Of a stretch of 64,000 bases of DNA, positions 1 to 9,482 are shown one piece after another. A program made the position numbers and the translations under genes. The notes under the pieces were generated by a model. The model saw only the letters and a program-made list of their open reading frames with translations, had not been told where the DNA came from and ran no database searches. Origin of the DNA: Simmondsia chinensis (Eukaryota; Streptophyta; Magnoliopsida; Caryophyllales; Simmondsiaceae). How positions within the stretch are numbered: position 1 is the first letter of the stretch; every line of letters starts with the position of its first letter. Location: positions 1,877,501-1,941,500 of the forward strand of contig JAGTTD010000010.1 in assembly GCA_018398585.1 (NCBI GenBank), written 5' to 3'.

Positions 1-204
1 TCCATATTGGGGCTTGAAGCGTAGATTGTACACAGATCCACCTTATTACCTTGTGCTGAAATTATATTAATATTGATAAAGGGGTTGTTGAGATTCAAAC
101 TTCATGACCTCTCAATTAACAAGGATATGATACTATCTTAAGGAACTAATTTTTTCAAAAGTTAAGGATGAAGACCCAAAATCGGTTTTATACTCTAATA
201 TGTG
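1..204. repeat. fragment of a dispersed repeat shared with 28890-29150, 36298-36720 and 50480-50800
   Basis: The stretch shares phrases with the other three locations: a 'ttgaagcgtagat' block, a 'cttgtgctgaaattatatt' block, a 'tgacctctcaattaac' block and a final 'ggttttatactctaatatg' block. The order of the blocks is the same, so this is one family. The class is unknown. In better copies the complement carries a B-box-like motif (gagttcgaatc), so a tRNA-derived origin is possible. Confidence 0.4.
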
Positions 205-365
205 AATCTAGTAAGAAATCTCATATTGGAGTTATGAAAGAAAATAAATCAATGTATAAGTCTAGTGGTTTACCCACTTAATATTAATTGGTTTTATAAT
301 AAAATTTTACTTGGACTTATATGTGAACTTTGCATATGTCAGTTCCATAGGTTAGGCCAAAAATA
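205..365 (+). mobile_element. degraded TRIM-like solo LTR
   Basis: It follows the block order of the intact copy at 8170-8365: 'ctcatattggagtt', a gap, 'tataagtctagtggttta', 'attaattggtttta', 'acttggacttatatgtg', then 'cagttccataggttaggcc'. No target-site duplication is recognisable, so this is an old copy. About 360 bases of AT-rich DNA without recognisable content follow, up to 725. Confidence 0.45.
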
Positions 366-725
366 CGATGAAATGTAATGTACATCAGCTAATTAAGATT
401 GCATGCTTTGTATATTTGAAAGTTTTCTACGTGTAATAAGGTAAGTTATTATGGCCCCGAAGCTTAGTGGGCAGCCCTACATAAACATTCGCAACCGATG
501 GCAATATTCAAGCCCGAATCTAGTGCTTCGTCATACGATATCCTACACAAAATTATTTAGAATAGTTTTAGGGCTTATTTGACCAATTTTTTTTGGAAAA
601 AAACTTTTTCCGGACTTTAATAGTGCTTGGCCAAAAAATAGTGATTCTCCTTTTTATTAGAAACTAAAGCGAAAACTAAAACCTTTTTGGTCAAATTGAT
701 ATATATGATTTTTGAATTGAATATA

Positions 726-1297
726 TGATGCAACGCGTGAAATGAGTAATAGGGGTACGGGAAGATTCAACAACCTTCTCTTTAATTTTATTAAATAGGT
801 AATAAAATAAAGAGGAAAAGGGATAACTCATTTCTCGCAACACGAGAAATCGAGAATCAAAACATAACAATTCAAATTCTAAAGAATAAGCTAACTCTAC
901 TTGCCTCCTTTATATAAAGGAGATGTTATAAATTCAAAATTCAAATTTAAAATCAAATAAAGGAATGAAAAATCACAAGGAAATCAAAAAAACGGAAAGA
1001 AATTGAAGTCAAATTCAAATCCCGATTTTCAAGCCGTGAATCTCACCCTGAATTTGAATCCCACGTGTCCCGCCTTCAGCCTGCGCCTGTGAGCCTTGTC
1101 CAAGCCGTGCCGCCAACTCATCGCCTGCCACGTCTTGCCGTAGTCGGGTCGCGTACCATTCGTGCCACCAACCGGTCCTTGCCACGAAGCGATGCGCCAA
1201 TCACGGACGTGGTGCTGCCACTTCTCACCTATTCTTGGCGTTCTCTTCATGCCTATTCTGAGCTTCACCGTCTTGTTCTACATGACCGGCTGCATCA
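726..1297 (-). mobile_element. solo LTR, TGATGCA...TGCATCA family
   Basis: The element starts tgatgcaacgcg and ends ggctgcatca, so its ends are inverted repeats. It is flanked by a perfect 5-bp target-site duplication, atata, at 721-725 and 1298-1302. It shares the 'ggtaataaaataaagagg', 'cgcaacacgagaaatcgag' and 'ctttatataaagg' blocks with 30710-31076, and in opposite orientation with 10613-10981. Orientation is taken from the TATA-like block. The copy is about 200 bp longer than its relatives; the extra length is a GC-rich stretch (about 1050-1290). No internal retrotransposon sequence is adjacent, so it is a solo LTR. Confidence 0.82.
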
Positions 1298-1499
1298 ATA
1301 TATACGATATAAAAACATTAGATTATAAAAAAAATTAATATTATATTAGTTTTTTATTCTACATAATGTATAAGCCCGTTAATATAAGCCACGGCCTTAG
1401 CCCAAGACTAGTAACGTTGGACGAAACCTTAGCATTAATGGGCTGTCCATTTAGGGTACCTAATTATAGGCCTCATAGTTTACACATGAATTAAATTTC

Positions 1500-1770
1500 T
1501 GCAGGAAGATATATTTCCCGATAATTTATTTCATGCGTCAACTTTTCAAGAAGTAGGTAAAAAATATTTGGTTGTCGGGATAGGAAATAGAACTTCTTTA
1601 GAAAAGCTAGTTAAAAACGAAGGAATTAGAACTTATCTAGAACAGCTGCGTAAGTTACTTCACGTACTTTGAAGCAATTTCAACTTCTTAAATTTTGTCT
1701 ACCTTTTGCAAATCACCAAACAAGAGCTTAAATCCGATACTTCCCGTATACCAAACAAGGCTTAAATTAA
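1500..1770. repeat. dispersed MITE-like repeat, inverted relative to 5209-5500
   Basis: The block 'caacttttcaagaagtaggt', followed by 'gggataggaaatagaacttc', is matched in reverse complement at about 5400-5465. The right end, 'cttcccgtataccaaacaa', resembles the reverse complement of 'ctcgtttggtatgcag' at 5213. The pair looks like two diverged copies of a non-autonomous DNA element. Short reading frames inside both copies are a by-product of this similarity and I do not treat them as genes. Confidence 0.35.
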
Positions 1771-2583
1771 AAAAAATTGATCAAACAGACTATGTTCGTT
1801 TGTCTTTCGTCTTTCGTATGGACTTCTATGTATGTTCCACCTAAACTTCAGGTTTAGTACTGTTTAGTTTAGGCCAAACTGTGAAAAAAAATATTTTTTC
1901 GGAAAAAAAGCTCTTTTGGAAAAAGTTTTATAAATAAGGGTATTCATGTTTGAGAATTTTTTTAGTTTTTACTTTTGTATTTTTTTTTAAAAGAGAAGGC
2001 CTTTTTTTTTTTTTTTGACTGTTTCTATTTAAAAATAAAAAAAATAGCTTCTATATATATTTGAAAGCATTTTTCTCAGTCCAAGCTAGATATCCTTAAA
2101 ATTTTAAAAATTACTTTATTCTCGAAAAAATGTTGTCATGAAAATAAGTATAAAACAAAAAATATATTGACCGGTATATATCAAAATACATCATAGTAAA
2201 TTAAAAACCTCAATAAAAGTTGAGCTAAATTTTTAGTTAAATGAGCGGTCTTAGTAAAGCTAGAGCTTGAAGCTTGAAGTTTGCGAGCCTAAATGAGTCT
2301 AAATAAGCAAACTTCAATATAAGTCGTAAATTAAATCTGGCAAACTTAAGCCTGGTTCAAGCCTATATGAGCTTCTATCAAGCTAAATTAGCATAGCCGG
2401 GAACTTACTAAGGTTCGAGTTCAGCCAAGTCGAAGCAGACTTGAACTCAAAGTTTCAAGACTTACTGGGCTTCACAGTATTTTTTTTTAATAACAGTAAG
2501 AAGGTGTAACATTATCTTAGACAGGACCATCAATAGGGATTTAAACCTAAGACCTCATATGTTACAAAAGGGTAGTTTAACCA
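1771..2583. other. intergenic AT-rich DNA with repeat remnants
   Basis: No coding sequence is recognisable. About 1860-2110 resembles the 'gcttttggccaaac' type of MITE seen elsewhere. About 2215-2480 is rich in diverged 'gagctcgaa'/'caagctt' words, like the hAT-like elements at 5550-6584 and 13924-14466. Confidence 0.4.
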
Positions 2584-2783
2584 CTATATAAAAGCAACAA
2601 AGCAACATACCTAGTGCCCAAGGGCTCCGGCCCAAGCAGGGTCTGGGGGAGTGGATGCACGCAGCCTTCCCCCTTCGGGGTATTACTCCTGAAGAGAGGC
2701 TGTTTCCGAGTGCCCCGAGCCTGGTGAGGACTTCCCAGGAGGTCACTGGTCCTGATACTACTCTCGCCCAAGCATGCTTAACT
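2584..2783 (-). mobile_element. 5S-rRNA-headed SINE, minus strand, degraded tail
   Basis: Reading the complement, a 5S rRNA segment (positions 2783 down to about 2726, with box A 'agcatgcttgggcgagag' and box C-like 'agtagtatcagg') is followed by the shared 3' module. That module contains 'ggaaacagcctctctt', 'cagaccctgcttgggc' and 'ggcactagg'. The TTG tail has decayed to 'gttgctttgttgctttt'. The 5' part of the 5S head is missing. No clear target-site duplication was found. Confidence 0.72.
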
Positions 2784-3524
2784 TATATCAGATCCAATAT
2801 TAACAGTTGTGTTTTGCACATAAAGCATGCCGTGATAGCCCAAGTTATTGGGCCTTAATTGGGCCAGTTGGACCATGGGCTTGTCTAGGTTTCCTTATAA
2901 ACATAGTGTCCCTTGGTCAAAATGTGAAAAATTTAGGGTTTAGGGTTTAGATCATCTGTACTTTTAGATTATCGGCACTTTCAGATCATCCATATTATTT
3001 ATCTGGACATTTCTTACTACTCCGTTAGTCAGTTTTGACGCAGATCGTGTCCAAAGTTGGGCCCTTCACTAACTCGGCTTTAATCATGATGCGCAAACTT
3101 TTTGCCTTTTTGTTTTTCCTTTTCGAAACTTTATGTACCAAGGGGACTGCTCTCTTTTTAATTATGAAAAAAAGAAACGATACCTGAATACGACTCGTTG
3201 TAATGTGATTATCAATTTTTGGACAAATTAGACCAACATATCTATTCTATTTTATTACGCTTTAAGATTTTCTTTTTTAAATAATAAAAAAAAGACTCCT
3301 TAAGATTACCCTCACTTGATAGGAAACCCCTAAGACATCAACTCGGATAAAACGAGAAGAGTGCTCTACCTTGAACACAATCCCACACAAAAATACCTGA
3401 ACTTTCATGACCCAAATTCACCAGCCAGTTAGCCAACCTACTGGCTTTCCTATAGCAGTAATTGAAAGAGACTTAAGCTAAGCTGATTCAAACCTACCAA
3501 ATTATGCTTTAAGATGTACATATG
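2784..3524. other. intergenic; short telomere-like repeat
   Basis: Positions 2935-2951 hold 'tttagggtttagggttt', two and a half plant telomere units, about 40 bp downstream of a TATA-like 'ccttataaaca'. This could be the promoter or leader region of an old LTR, but nothing else supports that. No gene is recognisable. Confidence 0.35.
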
Positions 3525-3538
3525 TACACATTCAACAT

Positions 3539-3799
3539 AAACAACAACAACAACAACAGATGTAGTGCCTCAAAGGCTCCCGCCTAAGCGGGGTCTAGTG
3601 GGGTGGATGTACGCAACCTTACCCCTTCAAGGTAACCCCTCCCAAAGGATGTTTCCGAAGACCCCAGTCTTATAGGGTTTACAACACGAGAACTTCCAAG
3701 GAGTTCACCCATCCTGGTACTACTCTCGCCCAAGCACACTTAACTTCGGAGTTCTAATGGAATCTGATGCCTTAGTGCTCAGTAAATAAACCCTATATA
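3539..3799 (-). mobile_element. full-length 5S-rRNA-headed SINE, minus strand
   Basis: The plus strand reads tail to head: (aac)n at 3541-3558, the shared 3' module, then a nearly complete 5S rRNA sequence in reverse complement (about 3675-3790), with 'cttaacttcggagttctaat' and 'actactctcgcccaagc'. Perfect 14-bp target-site duplications (tacacattcaacat) lie at 3525-3538 and 3800-3813. Length is 261 bp. The pol III boxes A and C of the 5S gene are recognisable with a few changes. Confidence 0.88.
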
Positions 3800-4030
3800 T
3801 ACACATTCAACATGACATTAGAATCCAAAGTACATAAAAAAAAAAAAGAAAATTTGTACAAGTAGAAAGTGCCTCCAAGTAAATGTTACTTTATGCTCAG
3901 TTGATTCAAACCTACCAAATTACATGGTGCTTGGGTATTTTATTGAGAAAAGGATTGACCTAATGTATTTGTCTAAATAAAAAAATATAAATCAATAACA
4001 ATTGAAGGAAACTGAAAGATACAAAAAAAA

Positions 4031-4440
4031 GTTTGGATCTCGCTTTTCTTCATTGTGGTCTAGGTAATATGGAATGCCAAGAACGTCACAGTCTTTAGAG
4101 GTGATCCTTGGGACGAAGAGAGTGTATAGTGGAACGTTAAAATATGCTTAGGTTTCTGGACCAGGACTTGGTGTGCTGACTTCCCGTATAGTCCCGATGA
4201 GGTGGCCAGATGTATTGAGTGTGTTACTTTGGATCAGGATGAAGCTCCTTCTTCTTATCCTGGTTGTTCTTCATGATAATGTCTTCTTCTGATTTTGGTC
4301 CGTGGTGTCCTTTTTTTTTGTGATTTTCTTTTCTTAGATTTCGAGGGTTGCGTGGGTTTTGCCACTTTGTTGTCTTGTATTTTGCTTGTCTGTATTGTAT
4401 TGCTTATGTACGTTCAATTATCGGAAAAAAAGGAAGAAGA
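4031..4440 (+). mobile_element. 5'-truncated L1-type LINE (end of ORF2 plus 3' UTR)
   Basis: In the frame ending at 4276 the sequence reads WNAKNVTVFRGDPWDEESV, then a stop, then WNVKICLGFWTRTWCADFPY and on to ARCIE, ending in a stop. This resembles the C-terminus of plant L1 ORF2 proteins. Two in-frame stops (about 4063 and 4120) make it dead. A T/G-rich 3' UTR follows, ending 'caattatcggaaaaaaa', the L1 tail type also seen at 8385, 28272, 30306, 31778 and 53664. No target-site duplication was settled. Confidence 0.65.
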
Positions 4441-4606
4441 AAAATAGTAACCTACTTTTATCAGCCAGTTTGATTATGTATTGGGTTCGAGGTAACAAAG
4501 ATTGATTGTATAGACAACACTGAAGGATCAAAGAGAATAAAGATGACTTAGACATATACCAGAAAATCTATATGGATGGCCCATCTCATCATATGGTTTA
4601 GACTCA

Positions 4607-4872
4607 ACAACGACAAACAACAATAGATCCAGTGCTTCAAGGGATCCCACCTAAGTGGAGTCCGGAGGGATGGATGTACGCAGTCTTACCCCTTCAGAAT
4701 GTAATCCTGCTAAGAGGCTGTTTCCGAGAACTCCCAACCTTATAAGGTTGGCAACACGGGGACTTCCCCAGGAGGTCACCCATCCTCGTACTACTTTCGC
4801 CCAAGCACATTTAACTTCGGAGTTCTAATGGGATTCGGTGTATTAATGCTTGGTAAATGAACCCTAATACAT
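4607..4872 (-). mobile_element. full-length 5S-rRNA-headed SINE, minus strand
   Basis: The tail is 'aacgacaaacaacaat' on the plus strand. The shared module follows, then a 5S head in reverse complement (about 4750-4862) with 'aacttcggagttctaatggg' and 'gaggtcacccatcctcgtac'. A 10-bp duplication, tttagactca, flanks it at 4597-4606 and 4873-4882. Length is 266 bp. It lies 0.8 kb from the similar copy at 3539 but has its own target-site duplication, so the two are independent insertions. Confidence 0.85.
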
Positions 4873-4914
4873 TTTAGACTCATGTTTAGTAATTTTACAA
4901 TAGATGCTTTTTTT

Positions 4915-5117
4915 ATCACAAGGCCGCACATTAACCCTAAGCAACCCAAGCACCCACTTGGGGCCCCCGAATTTTTGGGACCCCCTAAATTTTAGAGGTT
5001 GTCGTTCTTAAAGTAATAATCGTCAATATTAATGAGTTATAAAAGAAATGTTATTATATATGAAATGCCCCATTTGAAAATTTTGCTTGAGGCCCCGAGA
5101 ACGCCAAGACCGGCCCT
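4915..5117. mobile_element. hAT-like MITE ending in agggccgg
   Basis: The copy runs from 'aaggccgcacattaaccc' to 'ccaagaccggccct' and contains 'cttggggcccc' and 'ccccatttgaaaattttgct'. The same blocks recur at 18784-19110, 43416-43602 and 57431-57601. The last copy has an 8-bp target-site duplication, which fits the hAT superfamily. Confidence 0.5.
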
Positions 5118-5208
5118 ATTTTAACAAACTAAAATATAAAGTATAAAATGCAAGTTAATGTTTAAACACATTCATTTATTTTTTATCATGACTGCAATAT
5201 AAATCTTT

Positions 5209-5500
5209 AGTCTCGTTTGGTATGCAGCAGTAGAGTCGAGAAATAAAAATTCATAGAAAATATAAATTTTTGCTCTTATTTGGTTACAAGCAGTTGAAAT
5301 TGTTTGTCAATTTCCAATTCTTTCAAAAATGTAAGAAATAATTTATATAGCACCTCGTAAATAAGTTCTAATTCCTTGTTTTTAACTAACCTCTCCAAGA
5401 AAGTTCTGTTTCCTATCCCGATAATCAAACACTTTGTACCTACTTCTTGGAAAGTTGACACGGGAAGTGAATTCCCCAAATACACAACTTCCCGTGGAAA
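5209..5500. repeat. dispersed MITE-like repeat, partner of 1500-1770
   Basis: It carries the reverse complement of the 'caagaagtaggt...gggataggaaacag' block seen near 1545-1600. It starts 'ctcgtttggtatgcagcag' and ends 'acttcccgtggaaattg'. The class cannot be settled from the ends. Confidence 0.35.
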
Positions 5501-5549
5501 TTGAATTCATGTAGTAACGAAACGATGTCTTTGTTATTGAAGTCACAAG

Positions 5550-6584
5550 TAGGGGTGTATTTGAGCCGAGCCGAGCCGAGCCCGAGCCTGTCAGGCTTGG
5601 GGCTCAGCTCGTTAGCTTTAAGCTCAGCTCGGGCTTGGCTCGAAGCTCGCCAAGCTTTGAAAATTCGGGCTCGACTCGGCTCGATCTAAGTTTTTTAGCT
5701 GAAAATGAAACTTGTAATATTGCGGCTCATTTAAACTCAACATAGGCTCATTTGGGCTCGTTTAAGCTCATGCTCGGCTCCTTTATGCTCCAATATGGAT
5801 TCATTGGGCATATTTAAGCAAATATATTATGTTTAAAAAAAGCTTGCTTAGGCTTGCGAGCCTACGAGCTCGAGCTTCAATAGGTTCAGTAGGGGTGTCA
5901 ACGAGCTGAGCCGAGCTGAGCATCCCCTTGTTCGAACTCGAGTTCGATAAGGCTTATCAAGTTCGAGTTCGAGCCGAGCTCTTATCGAGCATTTCTAACC
6001 CTTGTTCGAACTCGGTTCGATAAGAATATAGTGTGTTTGATACTCGGCTCGGCTCAGGTAGTTAGGCTTATCAAGCCGAGTCAAGCTCGTTATCTAGTCG
6101 AGTCGAGCTCACTATCGAGCCCAATCGAGTTTAAAGCCGAGCCAAGCTTGCAATAGAGTCGAGCTCATTAACAAGCCAAGTTCTTTAAGTTATTATCGAG
6201 CCATTACTGAATCATTTTTCAACTGATACCAACTATTATTGAGCTCATAACAAGCCTTTAACAAGCTCATATCGAGCTCCCTAACGAGCTCTTATCGAGC
6301 CCTTATCAAACTGTTCGTGAACATTAGTGAGCCGAGCACCCCCTTGTTCGAACTCGACTCGTTAAGCTTATCGAGCCTGCACGAACTTCACTCGATAAGC
6401 TATCAAGCCCTCAGAACGAATACGAACGAGCCCTAATCGATTTCTAACACGAGTAGTTCATCGAACGTTCAGTTCGTTTACACCAGACTTAACTTAAGTT
6501 AAACGAGCCGGCTCAGCTCGTCTCGAGCTCAAAGTGAGCCGAGCTTTTCGAGCTTTATGACAAGCCGGCTCATTTACACCCCTA
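5550..6584. mobile_element. two adjoining hAT-like elements built of gagctcga-type words
   Basis: Starts 'taggggtgta' occur at 5550 and again at 5890, and a matching inverted end 'tttacacccct' occurs at 6574-6584. The interior is made of short words such as 'gagccgagc' and 'ttcgagttcgag', giving strong self-complementarity. I could not confirm target-site duplications here. The related element at 13924-14466 has a 7/8 matching 8-bp duplication, which is why I call the family hAT-like. There is no transposase. Confidence 0.5.
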
Positions 6585-6659
6585 TTCAAGTGACCGAAGT
6601 TCCAAGCTTTATGGAACAAATTGTTGACGTGGAAGGGAGAAAAAAGTTGGTCAATTTGA

Positions 6660-7076
6660 TTTAACTCTCTCTCTCTATTGAAAGTCCATTATTAGGTAGG
6701 CCTTGACCTATGGCTTCATTTGTTATCCCTTAAGCTTTTCTACCGTCCAAACTTGAGAATTGTCTTACACATTCGGCTTACGTGTGAAGTCTGGTTTAAG
6801 GGATCGTGTTTTATGAGATTGAGGATTCGACTGATCTGATTAGGCTCATGAGCATGAGAGTTTTTTGCTCGTTATAGATTTTGTTGGTTAAAGCGTACCG
6901 CTAAAATTACCTCTTCTACTCCAATCAAATAGTGAAATTATTGCGCTTTTCTCTCGGTAGATGTGGGCTTTAAGCCTAACCACGTAAATTTTGGTGTTCA
7001 TAATTTTTTCTCAATTTTCTGCTTGTGTTTAATATTTCAAATTAAAGTTTGATATTTATGGGTGGTCCTAACAATA
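6660..7076 (+). mobile_element. 3' part of a copia-type LTR (relic)
   Basis: The order 'ttttctctcggtagatgtgg', 'aaccacgtaaattttggtgt' and 'gggtggtcctaaca' is characteristic of the R-U5 end of plant Ty1-copia LTRs. A similar end occurs near 22810-22835. The 5' limit is not clear. No internal element sequence follows, so it is probably a solo LTR. Confidence 0.45.
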
Positions 7077-8029
7077 GATACTAAATATTTTTCTTAAAAA
7101 GGTAAAAATCGAGCTCCAAACCTAAATACGTTCTCTTAAGAGAGTATAGGGTGGCATAATTTTCATCTAAAATTCACTAGATTTTGATAAAAATAAATCC
7201 TATAACTAAATTCAAGAACATCTAAGTAATAAAATTTTTACTTTTTGTTTCTGCTTCTTCTTCTGCTTCTGTTTAGAATGAGAAGCACCAAATTTTTACT
7301 TCTTCTTAAAAATAGAAAAATAATTTCTACTTCGATGTTTATCAAATATCCTCCAAATCTCCAAAAAATACTTTTTTTAGAAAAAACACTTTTTTTTCCT
7401 GAATAAGCTAAGCCAAACACGCTCTAAATATCAGAATACCTATTCAATAAATCATTAAGCTCCATATTAATTACCTAAATAATAAATTTCCTATCTTTAT
7501 ATATATTATTGCAAATTTTTCCACACCCAAATTCCTCCATTTATTAATCCAAGCAATTTTATTATTCACTATTCAATTTCACTATAAAATCTAAATTAAT
7601 TCATAAAATCACCATGAGAGCATTTGAAAAAAAATGTTAATATATTAATAAAGAGTTAAAAATGATAATTTAAGTTTGAACTAATGAAAACATTATCGAT
7701 ATGACATTATTAAATCTTTTTAAAATATAAACATTTTCCGTATATCGCACTAAATTACACTAATAATTTTTAATTTAACGATTTTCTATGATAAAAAGTC
7801 AGTAAACAAAATTCAAAGCCGTAAAAGACAGGCAAGAAAATTCAATTAATCTGAGCACTTTAAATTTGAAAAGTCGTTATCCTATAACGGAATTTCACTA
7901 TGCTATTCCTTTGGTTTCCATTTCTGTAGGAACCTGCCGTAAGGGTTCCCTCCCTCGCAAACCAAAGTCGGCGGCCACCGATGCTCTCGTTTTAATATAT
8001 ATAATAAGGTTTTTTTGGTTCCAATGTAC
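7077..8029. other. AT-rich intergenic DNA
   Basis: No host coding sequence is recognisable. About 7230-7430 is a decayed MITE of the 'gaagcagaa...ccaaacacgctct' type. The reading frame across 7866-8345 spans a SINE and an LTR and is not a gene. Confidence 0.4.
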
Positions 8030-8164
8030 GCTGGATCCTCGGATACAGTCTCTCTTCAAGGGTAAGACCTTGAAGGAGGTAAGGCTGTCTACATCTTCCC
8101 TACTCCCTCCTCCGACCTTGCATATGCGTGAGCCCTTGAGGCACTGGGTCGGTTGTTGTTGTTG
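8030..8164 (+). mobile_element. 5'-truncated copy of the TTG-tailed SINE/LINE 3' module
   Basis: The copy holds only the shared 3' module: 'ggatcctcggatacagtctc', 'gaaggaggtaaggctgtc', 'gcccttgaggcactgggt', then a (gtt)n tail. No 5S or LINE coding sequence remains, so its parent cannot be assigned. A solo LTR (8170-8365) inserted immediately behind the tail. Confidence 0.75.
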
Positions 8165-8169
8165 TGGAG

Positions 8170-8365
8170 TGTTGAAGACTCCATATGTGAGTCTTGTGGA
8201 ATCCCACATCGGAGTTGAGAGAAAGAAAAGATCACTTTATAAGCCTAGTAGGTTACTCCACCTATTGCCAATTGGTTCTAGGATGGAATCCCACTTGGGC
8301 TTATATGTGGATCTCGTAAGTTCCAACTCCGTGGGTCGGGCCTGAAGGCCTGATAAAATTTAACA
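8170..8365 (+). mobile_element. TRIM-like solo LTR with 5-bp target-site duplication
   Basis: It starts tgttgaagactcc and ends aaatttaaca (TG...CA ends), 196 bp long, with a perfect 5-bp duplication, tggag, at 8165-8169 and 8366-8370. It contains 'ataagcctagtaggttac' and 'cccacttgggcttatatgtg'. Related copies lie at 205-365, 13499-13893 and 35878-36050 and in the reticulon gene (57350-58290, 58843-59035). The small LTR and lack of coding partners suggest a TRIM, but no complete element is present here. Confidence 0.8.
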
Positions 8366-8384
8366 TGGAGCATATTGCATCAAT

Positions 8385-8640
8385 GGATTATGGGCTTGGC
8401 CGATTTGTTTTCCTGTCCTTGGTTCGTTTCACCTTATTCCAAGTTCAAAGTGAGTCATTTCCGGAGGTGGTTGAGACACTTGCTGGTTGTTGGCTTTTGC
8501 CTGCCTTTTTATTTCACTTGTTCTTTTCTTGTACTTCTGTTTTTTGTCTTTGTTCTCCATTTCTATACGGATTAATTTAGGGCTTGTCTGTATGACTTAT
8601 TTATTTTGTATTGGGACTTTGTCGCTAATTAATAAAAAGA
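8385..8640 (+). mobile_element. L1-type LINE 3' tail
   Basis: This is a T/G-rich stretch ending 'gggactttgtcgctaattaa' and a short A-rich end. The ending 'actttgtcgctaatt' recurs, on the opposite strand, at 53667-53695. No coding part remains. The short reading frames here are compositional. Confidence 0.55.
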
Positions 8641-8659
8641 ACTTATTTGAAAACCTAGT

Positions 8660-8927
8660 AGATATTTATGTTAAGTTCGTAATAAAATTTTTAATGGTTC
8701 GGCCACAAATTTGGGTTAAATTGAATAAATGGACGAATTTATAATAAGTTGCTTGCATCTAAAGTAATTTTGCCATTCAAAATTACAACATTAACTTAAC
8801 TTAAATTTGACCAATGGATTAAATTGACACATTTTGAATTGTTCAGGAACAAAATTGACATAATTAAAAGTACAATGACCAAATTGACACAATGGATAAA
8901 GTACACGGATTTTTGGCATAAATAACC
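8660..8927. mobile_element. partial Mutator-like MITE
   Basis: It matches the right two thirds of the element at 27799-28154: 'gttaaattgaataaatgg', 'ttgcttgcatctaa', 'aaattgacacattttgaatt', ending 'ggcataaataaccc'. The left terminal part is absent and the L1 tail lies there instead. Confidence 0.5.
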
Positions 8928-9101
8928 CATTTTTTTTTTTTAATATCTGGATACTCTCTAATAAAATGTAGAATGTGGCATATCATATTACGATAATATA
9001 TAAGTAATAAAAATAATATATGCAATTTAAATTATATGTATATATTTTTTTTTATCATCGTATTTTCAATAAGTCAAAAAAGAAAATTGTCTAAACATTA
9101 C

Positions 9102-9109
9102 TATAAATA
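9102..9109 (+). promoter_or_regulatory. TATA box of the PIP-like peptide gene
   Basis: The sequence tataaata lies 110 bp upstream of the start codon at 9219. This is a plausible distance for a plant TATA box followed by a leader of about 80 nt. Confidence 0.5.
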
Positions 9110-9218
9110 AGCATCCTTAAAACTCCAATTTTTATGCCTTGTACTACACACCAAACCCAAACCATATATTATGAAACTATACCACATCTATTCTCTATAG
9201 AAAAAATAAAACACTAAT

Positions 9219-9482
9219 ATGCCTAGGATATTTATCTTATTCTTTCTTTTCTCTCTCCTGTTATGCACCATGCCTTCGAAAACCGAGGGTCGGGTATCGA
9301 AAGAGATTAGATACAGCTCGGCTAGAAAGATAAAGACAGAAGAGGTCTACGACAAGTCTATTTTTGAGGCTATGAAGAGCTCAGGCCCCAGCAAAGGTGG
9401 TGGAGGTCATAGAGTTCACACTACCGAAGGGTCCATGGACTCAGTTGGTGGTGCCCCTAGTAATCGTGGTGGTGGGCATTAG
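9219..9482 (+). CDS. PIPL: PIP/PIPL-type secreted signalling peptide precursor
   Basis: The 87-residue single-exon protein starts with a signal peptide (MPRIFILFFLFSLLLC, cleavage likely near residue 24). A charged variable region of about 40 residues follows, then two copies of the conserved motif of PAMP-induced secreted peptides: SGPSKGGGGH (about residues 55-64) and APSNRGGGH at the extreme C-terminus (about 79-87). In the family, SGPS-GxGH peptides are released from the precursor, often hydroxylated at proline, and perceived at the cell surface by leucine-rich-repeat receptor kinases to modulate immunity and growth. Two motifs per precursor are known in some members. A TATA box lies 110 bp upstream. 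The assignment rests on the signal peptide plus both motifs. Which member it is, and its receptor, cannot be told. Confidence 0.85.
   Translation: MPRIFILFFLFSLLLCTMPSKTEGRVSKEIRYSSARKIKTEEVYDKSIFEAMKSSGPSKGGGGHRVHTTEGSMDSVGGAPSNRGGGH

Noticed and set aside
3539..4872. Cassandra TRIM retrotransposon carrying 5S sequence
   Set aside because: There are no TG...CA LTR ends, no primer-binding site and no paired LTRs; each copy has its own TSD and a TTG tail.
7866..8345. 159-codon open frame
   Set aside because: It runs across a SINE fragment and a solo LTR and has no protein-like pattern.
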